12,281 bases of DNA, from the NCBI GenBank assembly GCA_018900975.1, contig JAHIFK010000252.1:1-12281 (forward strand), written 5' to 3'. The notes under the pieces were generated by a model. The model was not told the origin of the DNA, ran no database searches, and saw nothing but the letters and a program-made list of their open reading frames with translations. The position numbers were made by a program, and so were the translations under genes. Source of the DNA: Methanobacteriota archaeon (GTDB lineage Archaea > Halobacteriota > Methanosarcinia > Methanosarcinales > Methanoperedenaceae). Within the stretch, counting starts at the first letter, position 1; each line of letters begins with the position of its first letter. Shown here piece after piece: positions 5,940 to 12,074 of this stretch.

Positions 5940-7232
5940 CTATAACCCAAATTCCCCAAGCCTCTCCCTCGCAAGTTCCCTCTTCTCCTGATGGTCTTTC
6001 AAGAACTTGCTCATGAGTTCAGCAGTATATTTCTTGCAGTTGCCGCATGCGCGTGTGCCTCCAACACAGTCCTTATAGACTTCCATGAGTTCATTGTCAT
6101 CCTCGACAAGATGGTAAACCAATAATTCATACACCGTACACTTATCAGGTTCACCGCCCAGTTTTTTCTGTTCCTCAACAGTGACCCTCCCGCCTGTCTT
6201 TGCGCGCATCACTTTCTTTGCGCCATCTTCTGGTTTATCTGTGAGGGCGATGTAACTATCAGGAGCGCTGCTTGACATCTTACCGCCCTGCAAGCCGGTC
6301 ATGAATTTGTGGTATGTGGATGCTGGAGGCATGAAAGCGTAGCCGCCGTATTTAAGCTCAACTTTTTGGACAATTGAGTACACTTCAGCGACTTCTGCGG
6401 GCGTTCGTCCTAAAATTGAAATATCAACATGCTCCTCATAGAGAGTTCCGCCAGTGCGCTTTGCAATCTCTTTTAAGGCTTCTTTTGGTGCTGCTTTTCC
6501 CCTGACGCTGATCTCTTTGCCCGTTTCCTCCACCAGCAATCTGAACATATTCGTCTTGTAAGCAAGCCCCCGCGTCAACCTTATGTGCGGGTCCTGGTCT
6601 GCGCCTACGGGGATCACAACTGGCTTCGGTCCTCCGAATTCCTCTGACTGGGGATTGAGAATATCGGCGCTCTGTGTAAGCGCGCTGACCATGTGGGCGA
6701 TGTTTGTTTCGCCGTTGAAGCCGTATATGGCTGAAAGCTCTGATAGGTTAGCCTTGATGCCAAGCTCAAAAGCAAGTGATTTCACGGACTCCGAACCTGA
6801 TTGGAAATATATATGAGCGCCAGGTTCAAGCCCGAACGCGATGGCGCTCAGGATGTACTCGTTGATGCCGTATTCCCTGCATTCCTTCCACGTCTTGCCC
6901 CTGACTGCGTGCGCTTCCATGTCCGCGATGGCAAGGAACGCATCTCCGCCCTGCTGCTGATGCCAGATTATCTCTTCCATCACCATCTTGTGACCGAGGT
7001 GCGCCCTGCCCGATGGCATAAAGCCGCTCATGGCTGCAAAGGGCTTTCCGGAGAGCATGGCGTTCAGTACGGAATCGTAGCTCCTGTGCCCGAAAATGAT
7101 GTGCCTGCGCATATACCTGTGCGGATTCTTTATTTTTTCAAGAAGTTCATCGAACTTCGATATCCCGAACTCATCGAACAGTTTTGAGTAATTGTCAATC
7201 TTGACTGCGCCCCAGGGGTCGAGTGTGGTCAT
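5940..7232 (-). CDS. trpS: Tryptophanyl-tRNA synthetase
   Basis: The 430-residue class Ic synthetase charges tRNA-Trp with tryptophan in the cytoplasm. The HIGH-type signature is PSGRAHLGH (73-81) and the KMSKS-type signature is KMSSS (318-322). The Rossmann fold segment PVGADQDPHIRLTR (208-221) is typical of the archaeal/eukaryotic branch. Residues of roughly 228-300 form a longer insertion before the KMSKS region than I recall for Pyrococcus-type enzymes. The C-terminal helical domain has Cys389, Cys396 and Cys399 in CVGGTRACGNC, a likely metal site seen in archaeal members. There is no Shine-Dalgarno sequence, and a TATA box 24-29 bases upstream predicts a leaderless transcript. It lies 53 bases downstream of the permease on the same strand and ends exactly against the M42 stop codon. 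Confidence 0.95.
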   Translation of the reverse strand: MTTLDPWGAVKIDNYSKLFDEFGISKFDELLEKIKNPHRYMRRHIIFGHRSYDSVLNAMLSGKPFAAMSGFMPSGRAHLGHKMVMEEIIWHQQQGGDAFLAIADMEAHAVRGKTWKECREYGINEYILSAIAFGLEPGAHIYFQSGSESVKSLAFELGIKANLSELSAIYGFNGETNIAHMVSALTQSADILNPQSEEFGGPKPVVIPVGADQDPHIRLTRGLAYKTNMFRLLVEETGKEISVRGKAAPKEALKEIAKRTGGTLYEEHVDISILGRTPAEVAEVYSIVQKVELKYGGYAFMPPASTYHKFMTGLQGGKMSSSAPDSYIALTDKPEDGAKKVMRAKTGGRVTVEEQKKLGGEPDKCTVYELLVYHLVEDDNELMEVYKDCVGGTRACGNCKKYTAELMSKFLKDHQEKRELARERLGEFGL

Positions 7233-7255
7233 GGTGTTTTCTGGTACTAAAATCG

Positions 7256-7261
7256 TTTATA
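7256..7261 (-). promoter_or_regulatory. TATA box for trpS (leaderless)
   Basis: CTATAAAC on the minus strand, with TATAAA at 7256-7261, lies 24-29 bases upstream of ATG 7232. That spacing places the start of transcription at or within a few bases of the start codon, which explains the missing ribosome-binding site. Confidence 0.6.
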
Positions 7262-7285
7262 GATATGTAAAGCTTGTTGTGAGGT

Positions 7286-8446
7286 TTATAAAATAAATGA
7301 TATCACCAGTATCCCCGCCGTCGTCATCGCCCCCACGCATGCGATCAGCCTGATCTTCCTTTCATGGAATATTTTGTATGTTGCCATGCAAATAAACAGG
7401 TACGGCAGCAGCGTCGTTACCACAGAGATGCTTGCAAGTTCATCGAAGCGGTTCGAGAATAAAAGGAGCATTGAGCTTAAAATTGCGGTAAGTATCGTGG
7501 CAGAGACCGGCGTTCCCCGCGCGCTCAAGTCCCTGAACACAGGTACATTCAACTGGCTGGAGAGGTTCTGGATGACCCTTGAAGTGCCCAGCATATAAGC
7601 GTTCAGGGCGGATAGCATCGCGATGATCCCGATAATTGCTACGAGCTTTTCAGATTCTGCGAACACAAGTCCTGAAGCTGTCGCGACAGGCGCGGGGGAC
7701 CGGGCAAGGACCGCGCTCCCCACGCTGCCTATGAGGGAAATATTCAACAGTGCATATACGCTTATCACGATCACCATAACGATTATCAGCGACCTGAATA
7801 CAAGATTTTTCGACTTTGTCTCATCGGCAGGTATGGCACATATCTCAAAACCCGTGAAAGTCCAGTAGATTATGATAATGGCTTTCAGGAAATCCAAACT
7901 TGATGCATGATAGAAAGGCACGAAATTACTCATGTGTATATGTGGTATCAAAAGAAGAGCAATTATTATCAGGGGGACGGTCTTCAGTGTCGTTAATATA
8001 TTTTCAGCTATGCCGGAAAGGGAAACTCCTCTCAGGTTGACTATGCAGAACCCGAAAATTATCAGGACCTCTATCGGCAGGACATTCTGAAACCCAAAAA
8101 ATGATATGTACTGTCCTATTCCTGCGGCTATCGTGGCATTTCCGAACACAGAAGAAACCATGTACAGGATAACGATAGCAACTGATACTTTTTCATTGAA
8201 TCCCTTTGAAAGTATTGAATAAAAAGCTCCTGTGGAAGGATATCTGGCTGAAGACCATGCAAAGGATAACATTACACAAGTTGCCGAGATCGCTACGATC
8301 AGCCAAGCAAGAAGTGAACTTGGGCCTGCAATACCTGCTGCTATGCCGGGGACAACAAATATACCAGAACCAATGGTGCCGCCCACGCCGAGGCTTACAA
8401 GCTCGAAAGTGCCAAGCGACTTTTTGTAACTTTTATCAGTCTCCAC
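7286..8446 (-). CDS. APC superfamily amino-acid permease
   Basis: The 386-residue integral membrane protein belongs to the amino acid-polyamine-organocation superfamily. The substrate-binding TM1 break GGTIGSGIFVVPG (22-34) is clear, and TM6 has YWTFTGFEICAIPADET (194-210) where members often carry a conserved acidic residue. I count 11 hydrophobic segments: about 17-39, 44-66, 86-116, 123-141, 150-168, 185-205, 216-241, 264-288, 314-331, 337-360 and 365-386. Twelve is usual and family members are generally 430-500 residues, so the C-terminus is short. The start is GTG 8446 with AAAGGT just upstream. The substrate is unknown; proximity to trpS and tryptophanase makes aromatic amino acids a guess only. 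It is divergent from the YkgJ-type gene. Confidence 0.88.
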   Translation of the reverse strand: METDKSYKKSLGTFELVSLGVGGTIGSGIFVVPGIAAGIAGPSSLLAWLIVAISATCVMLSFAWSSARYPSTGAFYSILSKGFNEKVSVAIVILYMVSSVFGNATIAAGIGQYISFFGFQNVLPIEVLIIFGFCIVNLRGVSLSGIAENILTTLKTVPLIIIALLLIPHIHMSNFVPFYHASSLDFLKAIIIIYWTFTGFEICAIPADETKSKNLVFRSLIIVMVIVISVYALLNISLIGSVGSAVLARSPAPVATASGLVFAESEKLVAIIGIIAMLSALNAYMLGTSRVIQNLSSQLNVPVFRDLSARGTPVSATILTAILSSMLLLFSNRFDELASISVVTTLLPYLFICMATYKIFHERKIRLIACVGAMTTAGILVISFIL

Positions 8447-8486
8447 GAACCTTTGATATTGTTGTAATAGAAAATCAAGATATTGA

Positions 8487-8496
8487 TTGAATTCAA
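8487..8496. repeat. Palindrome in the permease upstream region
   Basis: TTGAATTCAA is a perfect 10-bp palindrome about 40 bases upstream of the permease start codon. It is a possible dimer-binding site, but it is short and AT-rich. Confidence 0.3.
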
Positions 8497-8517
8497 CTAA
8501 TAGAAATATTAATATGT

Positions 8518-8568
8518 TTTAACGATGTCATATAGTACTCAAACGATTTAAATAAACGTTCAAACGGT
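8518..8568. promoter_or_regulatory. Three 21-bp-phased AACGRT elements in a divergent promoter
   Basis: TTTAACGAT (8518-8526), TCAAACGAT (8539-8547) and TCAAACGGT (8560-8568) share TNNAACGRT, and their AACG cores begin at 8521, 8542 and 8563. The spacing is exactly 21 bp, or two helical turns, so all three lie on one face of the DNA. The second and third flank the TATA-like TTTAAATA at 8547-8554. This looks like an operator array shared by the permease and the YkgJ-type gene. The binding factor is unknown. Confidence 0.45.
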
Positions 8569-8570
8569 GG

Positions 8571-8577
8571 TTTATAT
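8571..8577 (+). promoter_or_regulatory. Candidate TATA box for the YkgJ-type gene
   Basis: TTTATATC lies about 25 bases upstream of ATG 8600 and would give a leaderless message from that codon. An upstream alternative, TTTAAATA at 8547-8554, would start transcription near 8575, downstream of the GTG at 8567. Both argue for ATG 8600 over GTG 8567. Confidence 0.4.
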
Positions 8578-8599
8578 CAAAGCTACTTTAAATAAAAAA

Positions 8600-8875
8600 A
8601 TGAATCATTTATATGGAAAAACGAAAAGGTTTGCTACCAGCATAATATCACCTATAGATGAAAACAGGAACGGAGAATGCAGGAATTGCGGGGCATGCTG
8701 TAAATTCTTATTCAAATGTCCTTTTCTGACATCAGATGACAATGGTTCTAATGATGGCTTATGTTCGATATACGAGATAAGACCTCCACAGTGCAGGAAA
8801 TACCCCAGGACAAAGGATGAGCAGGTACACGAACCCTGCGGGTATTGTTTTGCAGATAAATTATCCCGTTTATAA
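8600..8875 (+). CDS. YkgJ family cysteine cluster protein (UPF0153-like)
   Basis: This small protein (91 residues from ATG 8600; 102 if GTG 8567 is used) has the family signature: CRNCGACCKFLFKCPFL, then a second cluster with CSIYEIRPPQCRKYP and ending EPCGYCF. The CxxCxxCC start and the RPPQCRKYP segment are typical of proteins annotated as putative zinc- or iron-chelating; some relatives act near Fe-S or metal-dependent enzymes. I cannot assign a precise function. The residues before the first cysteine are basic and variable. The promoter position favours ATG 8600, and neither candidate has a good Shine-Dalgarno sequence. The gene is divergent from the permease and converges on mfnA with a 26-base gap. 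Confidence 0.82.
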   Translation: MNHLYGKTKRFATSIISPIDENRNGECRNCGACCKFLFKCPFLTSDDNGSNDGLCSIYEIRPPQCRKYPRTKDEQVHEPCGYCFADKLSRL

Positions 8876-8901
8876 ATCAGGGCACTTAAAGTTTTACGAT
8901 A

Positions 8902-10029
8902 TCAGTTCCCGAGGCACTCTTTCAGGTCTTGAATGAATCGCGTGAGCGCTTCATCAGTAAGATGCGGCATTATCACAAGCCTCATGGCTCGCGGAGAGCG
9001 GGTTATCGAGGTAAACCAGCCCTTCGCCCGAAGTCGTTTCCTGACTTCATCCAGAGCAGGCACATCAAGCGCAACTATATTCATCACAGGATCGATGACT
9101 GGCGAAACGCCGATTTCCCGCGCTTCATCCACCAACCTGGCGGTCATTTTCATGCAGCCATCAACTATCTTCCTGTATCCATCTTTTCCCAGGTGTGTCA
9201 TCACAGCATAAGTGGAAGCGACTGCCGCGCCGCTTCGGGTGCCAGTCAGGGAGTGCTGTTTCCTGATGCTAAGGTAAGGTGTGTCCACCTCAAGATGACT
9301 CAGGCAGGACGCGTCCCTGAAAAGCAGTCCTCCAGCGGGGATGGTGGATAATCCCATCTTGTGAGGGTCAGCGGTTATCGAGGTAACGCCCTTTGTAGAA
9401 AAATCAAAATCGTATTTTTTATCGAGGAAAGGTATTACGAACCCCCCGAACGCCGCGTCCACGTGCAAAGCAAGGTCGTGTGATAAAGCCAGTTTCGCAA
9501 GCTTATCCATGGGGTCAATCTGCCCGAACTCGGTCGATCCAGCTATACCGACAAGCGCTATCGTATTTTCATCGATAAGACCTTCGACAGAGCCGATGTC
9601 AGCCCTGAAAACACTATCCATACCCGCCTTCCTGATCTCTACTCCGAGCAGGTCCGCTATCTTATCAAATGAGAAATGGGCTGATGCGGGGACTACCATG
9701 TTGGGATGACTCCTTCCCGCGATATTCCGTGCTGCCCGCAGCGCCTGGATGTTGGATTCCGTGCCTCCTGTAGTGATATAGCCGCAAGCACAGGGATCGC
9801 CCATCAACTCCCCTATGCTCCTTATCACATTTTCCTCAAGCTCCTTTGTACCGGGAAAAAGCCCGAAGTCACCAAGGTTGGAGGCAATGAACTGCATGTG
9901 GGCTTTTACCGCAATAGGATGCGGTCTTGTGCACATGGCACTCAGGACATTATCATAAGAAGCATCTTTTAAACTTGCGGTATCCAGCATGGACAGCACT
10001 TCTTTTTCTGAGAGCCCTTTCTGGTTCAT
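8902..10029 (-). CDS. mfnA: L-tyrosine/L-aspartate decarboxylase MfnA
   Basis: The 375-residue PLP enzyme is a group II decarboxylase of the archaeal MfnA family. In methanogens MfnA makes tyramine from tyrosine for methanofuran; in other archaea homologues make beta-alanine from aspartate for coenzyme A. The PLP lysine is Lys224 in ADPHKMGLSTIPAGG. TTGGTESN (86-93), His118 in SAHFSF and Asp191 in HVDAAFGG are the usual cofactor contacts. Substrate choice cannot be settled by eye, but the presence of mer makes methanofuran synthesis likely. Start ATG 10029 has no good Shine-Dalgarno sequence and no strong TATA box within the 86-base upstream gap. Read-through from the DUF116 gene on the same strand is therefore plausible. 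Confidence 0.93.
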   Translation of the reverse strand: MNQKGLSEKEVLSMLDTASLKDASYDNVLSAMCTRPHPIAVKAHMQFIASNLGDFGLFPGTKELEENVIRSIGELMGDPCACGYITTGGTESNIQALRAARNIAGRSHPNMVVPASAHFSFDKIADLLGVEIRKAGMDSVFRADIGSVEGLIDENTIALVGIAGSTEFGQIDPMDKLAKLALSHDLALHVDAAFGGFVIPFLDKKYDFDFSTKGVTSITADPHKMGLSTIPAGGLLFRDASCLSHLEVDTPYLSIRKQHSLTGTRSGAAVASTYAVMTHLGKDGYRKIVDGCMKMTARLVDEAREIGVSPVIDPVMNIVALDVPALDEVRKRLRAKGWFTSITRSPRAMRLVIMPHLTDEALTRFIQDLKECLGN

Positions 10030-10115
10030 GTGCTAAACATCAAGATGCCTGTTAATGAAGGTTTTGTTTTTGGGTGAAGTTTCTGTTTTTGATCTCACCA
10101 AAAATCCGGTTCATA

Positions 10116-10772
10116 TCAAGATGTCCCATCAGATTCTATGAACTCATAGAAATTATCCCAGTTAAGCACAGTTGAAACGCAACCTGCCTTATCAAGCACA
10201 AGCCCGACACCGAAGAGGTTTAACTTCTCGCACATCTCAAGCCCGGCTTTTATTTCAGTAATGCAGCCTACGCCCAGTATTGCACCGGGTTTATGTTTTC
10301 GCACAAGCCGTTTTATAAAGCTTGAGCCAGGTACGATGAACACCTTATATCCCATACTTTCCGCGCTTTTCATTGCAGATCCCACCTCGCAGTGCCCGCA
10401 GTCAATACATTTCATTCCTTCCTGGCTAAGTTTTGATGGGCAGTCAGCCGCTCTCAGGCACTGCGGTAAGAAGATCAAACGCTTATTGGTGGGAGTATCC
10501 CTGAATTTTTTCATGGAGATCTTGTTTTTTAGCGTGATGCCAACATCATCTACAATAGCGTCATCCACTCCAACAAGGCGGAACATGGCCTTGACAATGG
10601 CTTCAAGGACTGTAATGGAGAAGAGCATGAAATTGGGGAGTATAAACCTCTCTGTCTTGAAGGAATATGCGATCAGCAAAGAACCCAGAACCGCAAGAAC
10701 AAGCAGAGCTATGGCGCCAAAAACAACAGCTTTCCCTACAAATATGAATAATGAATCTATTTCGATCTCCAT
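10116..10772 (-). CDS. DUF116 domain membrane-anchored cysteine protein
   Basis: The 218-residue protein has two hydrophobic N-terminal segments (about 8-36 and 44-66) followed by a soluble DUF116 domain. The domain carries eight cysteines: Cys105 and Cys111 in LPQCLRAADCPSK, Cys122/125/128 in KCIDCGHCEVG, Cys170 in GVGCITEIKAG, Cys181, and Cys198 in DKAGCVST. The CxxCxxC spacing suggests a metal or Fe-S site, but this is not proven for the family and the activity is unknown. The domain is probably held on the cytoplasmic face of the membrane. It lies upstream of mfnA on the same strand, 86 bases apart, so co-transcription is likely. ATG 10772 has no clear ribosome-binding site. An inverted repeat lies 23-38 bases upstream. 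Confidence 0.85.
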   Translation of the reverse strand: MEIEIDSLFIFVGKAVVFGAIALLVLAVLGSLLIAYSFKTERFILPNFMLFSITVLEAIVKAMFRLVGVDDAIVDDVGITLKNKISMKKFRDTPTNKRLIFLPQCLRAADCPSKLSQEGMKCIDCGHCEVGSAMKSAESMGYKVFIVPGSSFIKRLVRKHKPGAILGVGCITEIKAGLEMCEKLNLFGVGLVLDKAGCVSTVLNWDNFYEFIESDGTS

Positions 10773-10794
10773 CTGTGGAGTATGATATGCTACA

Positions 10795-10810
10795 GATAGA
10801 TAAGTCTATC
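10795..10810 (-). promoter_or_regulatory. Inverted repeat at the DUF116 promoter
   Basis: GATAGA and TCTATC form a perfect 6-bp inverted repeat with a 4-base TAAG spacer, 23-38 bases upstream of ATG 10772. It sits where box A is expected (minus strand reads CTTATCTATC), so a bound repressor could block the promoter. Confidence 0.35.
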
Positions 10811-10893
10811 CTGACACATCATCATGCGTTTGCCAGCTTCGAATGCGAAATCCATTATGATAATAATATTGAGGGTTACCAAAATAGTTATAT

Positions 10894-10903
10894 ACTATAA
10901 ATA
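10894..10903 (+). promoter_or_regulatory. TATA box for the 62-residue ORF
   Basis: ACTATAAATA in a strongly AT-rich segment is a good archaeal box A. A start near 10920-10925 leaves about 25-30 bases before ATG 10951. The surrounding 10853-10930 is low-complexity ATAAT-type sequence. Confidence 0.5.
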
Positions 10904-10950
10904 ATAAATGATTATAATAATGATAATGTCAATATGGATGATAAAAAAAC

Positions 10951-11139
10951 ATGAACCTGATAGAAAACGGCTGCAAAGACCGGAAATGCCCCTGCAGGAT
11001 GTGGGTGAACTGTCTCAATTATGTGGATATGGAGAGACAGTCCTTGAGGCTCAGGAAAAAAGAATACGATTTTTATGAGTGGTACATTGATAATTTTCGC
11101 TCAGACACGACGATGCCTGACATACTCGTGAATGGATGA
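10951..11139 (+). CDS. Small cysteine-rich hypothetical protein
   Basis: I do not recognise this 62-residue protein. It has four cysteines near the N-terminus (Cys8, Cys13, Cys15, Cys21) in GCKDRKCPCRMWVNCLNY, followed by a charged, probably helical region with many aromatics (ERQSLRLRKKEYDFYEWYID, residues 28-47). The spacing suggests a small metal-binding knuckle with a helical tail. It has no signal peptide and no membrane segment. Support for a real gene is a TATA box about 50 bases upstream, an imperfect GGATGAT ribosome-binding signal, and a 7-bp hairpin that begins on the last base of the stop codon. An overlapping frame from ATG 10925 gives about 50 codons and looks less protein-like. 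It is isolated between a divergent DUF116 gene and a convergent tRNA. Confidence 0.6.
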   Translation: MNLIENGCKDRKCPCRMWVNCLNYVDMERQSLRLRKKEYDFYEWYIDNFRSDTTMPDILVNG

Positions 11140-11158
11140 ATTGAAGAAAGTTTCAATT
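11139..11158 (+). terminator. Hairpin directly after the small ORF
   Basis: AATTGAA and TTCAATT form a perfect 7-bp stem (plus a G-U pair) around a short loop, starting at the last base of the TGA stop. A T-containing stretch (ATCCTTTATT) follows. It may be a terminator or a 3' stabilising structure. Confidence 0.45.
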
Positions 11159-11199
11159 ATCCTTTATTAAGATGAACATCAAACAGGATGCTGGATATC

Positions 11200-11205
11200 A
11201 AAAAA
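11200..11205 (-). terminator. Oligo-T terminator after tRNA-Val
   Basis: The minus strand has six consecutive T beginning 6 bases after the tRNA 3' end, which is typical archaeal oligo-T termination. Confidence 0.5.
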
Positions 11206-11210
11206 TTCAA

Positions 11211-11284
11211 TGGGCCCGCTGAGACTCGAACTCAGGATCTCCGCTGTGTGAGAGCGACGTCATAGCCGACTAGACCACGAGCCC
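11211..11284 (-). tRNA. tRNA-Val, anticodon CAC
   Basis: The minus strand folds into a 74-base cloverleaf. The acceptor GGGCTCG pairs with CGGGCCC (one G-U) and the discriminator is A. The D arm runs GTC...GAC with the AGTCGGC loop. The anticodon stem TCGCT/AGCGG encloses CTCACAC with anticodon CAC, which reads GTG valine codons. The variable loop is AGATC, and the T arm CTGAG-TTCGAGT-CTCAG is perfect. No intron is present. CCA is not encoded (TTG follows), as usual in Archaea. The T-loop U54/U55 positions are the substrates of the Pus10 and TrmY enzymes encoded in this window. Confidence 0.96.
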
Positions 11285-11301
11285 TTAGACTCGCAAAGAT
11301 G

Positions 11302-11313
11302 GCATGTATACCT
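11302..11313 (-). promoter_or_regulatory. Candidate box A for tRNA-Val
   Basis: GGTATACATGCC on the minus strand is centred about 24 bases upstream of the mature tRNA 5' end, the expected position for an archaeal tRNA promoter. It shares an 82-base divergent region with the hydrolase promoter. Confidence 0.4.
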
Positions 11314-11335
11314 AATAAGATTATCGTTGTGATAG

Positions 11336-11343
11336 TTTTAAAT
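11336..11343 (+). promoter_or_regulatory. TATA box for the MBL-fold hydrolase (leaderless)
   Basis: TTTTAAAT lies 24-31 bases upstream of ATG 11367, so transcription should begin at or next to that codon. This favours ATG 11367 over the in-frame TTG at 11358. Confidence 0.5.
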
Positions 11344-11366
11344 GATGATGCATTATATTGGCTTTC

Positions 11367-11984
11367 ATGCAGGTCATAAAATTGAAGAATTCCCCCTATG
11401 ATGCCAATGCGTACCTTGTTGACAGGCATACGCTTGTAGATGTAGGCATGGACGCGCATGCGATAATCTCCCAGCTTGAAAAGATCATAAAACAAGGAGA
11501 ACTGGAGACAATAATACTCACCCACTGCCACTACGACCACTCGGGTGGGGCAGCACAGGTCGCAGAAGCCTTCGGGGCGAAGATCGCAATTCACAGGGAT
11601 GATGTGGCACTTCTTAATAATCCGCGGGGAAGCGCATCTGAGCTGTTTGGTGTAAAGGCGCCTTCCATTATTCCTGATATCCTTCTTTCTGGCAGTGAAA
11701 CATTCGGGGAACTTGAAGTCATTCACACACCGGGGCATACTCCTGGCGGCATATGCCTGTACAGCTCGCTCGAAAAGGTTCTGTTCTCCGGGGACACGGT
11801 TTTTCCAGACGGGAGTTTCGGGCGCACCGATCTCGCAGGCGGGAATGCGCAAAAACTTATCGAGTCCATAAAAAAGCTCACTACCCTTGATGTGAACATC
11901 ATGTATCCAGGGCATGAAGGTATTGTGAGTGTAGATGCGAACGAGCAGATAAAATTGTCATTGATGATGGCGAGTCAGTATTGA
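11367..11984 (+). CDS. MBL-fold metallohydrolase, glyoxalase II-like
   Basis: The 205-residue protein (from ATG 11367; an in-frame TTG at 11358 adds three residues) has all metallo-beta-lactamase-fold metal ligands. These are THCHYDH with His53, His55, Asp57 and His58, then His124 in HTPGHTPGG, Asp143 in FSGDTVF and His183 in YPGHE. GSFGRTDLAGG (149-159) is the hallmark of the hydroxyacylglutathione hydrolase/persulfide-dioxygenase-like group. This points to thioester hydrolysis or a related reaction with an unknown thiol cofactor. It is shorter than glutathione-specific glyoxalase II enzymes (about 250 residues) and lacks their C-terminal helical domain. It is probably cytoplasmic, as there is no signal peptide. 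It is tandem with mer but has a separate promoter. Confidence 0.9.
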   Translation: MQVIKLKNSPYDANAYLVDRHTLVDVGMDAHAIISQLEKIIKQGELETIILTHCHYDHSGGAAQVAEAFGAKIAIHRDDVALLNNPRGSASELFGVKAPSIIPDILLSGSETFGELEVIHTPGHTPGGICLYSSLEKVLFSGDTVFPDGSFGRTDLAGGNAQKLIESIKKLTTLDVNIMYPGHEGIVSVDANEQIKLSLMMASQY

Positions 11985-12027
11985 TGAATCGCAGAACTTA
12001 TGACAAACGCAGAACAAAACCAATATG

Positions 12028-12039
12028 CTTTTAAATATG
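12028..12039 (+). promoter_or_regulatory. TATA box for mer
   Basis: CTTTTAAATATG matches archaeal box A and would start transcription near 12055, leaving a 20-base leader that contains the Shine-Dalgarno GGAGG at 12063-12067. Confidence 0.6.
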
Positions 12040-12062
12040 AAAGAACCTTTGTCTTTTAAATT

Positions 12063-12067
12063 GGAGG
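12063..12067 (+). promoter_or_regulatory. Strong Shine-Dalgarno site of mer
   Basis: GGAGG lies 7 bases before ATG 12075. It is the strongest ribosome-binding site in the window and contrasts with the several leaderless genes here, consistent with high expression of a central metabolic enzyme. Confidence 0.7.
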
Positions 12068-12074
12068 ATATAAT

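Noticed and set aside
6801..7187. Plus-strand ORF of 128 codons inside trpS
   Set aside because: It is fully antisense to the conserved N-terminal half of TrpRS and has no recognisable domain.
10039..10123. 9-base direct repeat ATCAAGATG at 10039-10047 and 10115-10123 flanking the mfnA-DUF116 gap
   Set aside because: The second copy covers the DUF116 stop codon, and a single 9-base match in AT-rich DNA is not strong evidence for a target-site duplication or attachment site. No mobile gene lies between the copies.
11232..11915. Long minus-strand ORF of 227 codons
   Set aside because: It overlaps tRNA-Val and lies antisense to the MBL-fold hydrolase, whose metal motifs are unmistakable. Its translation resembles no family and looks like a shadow frame.
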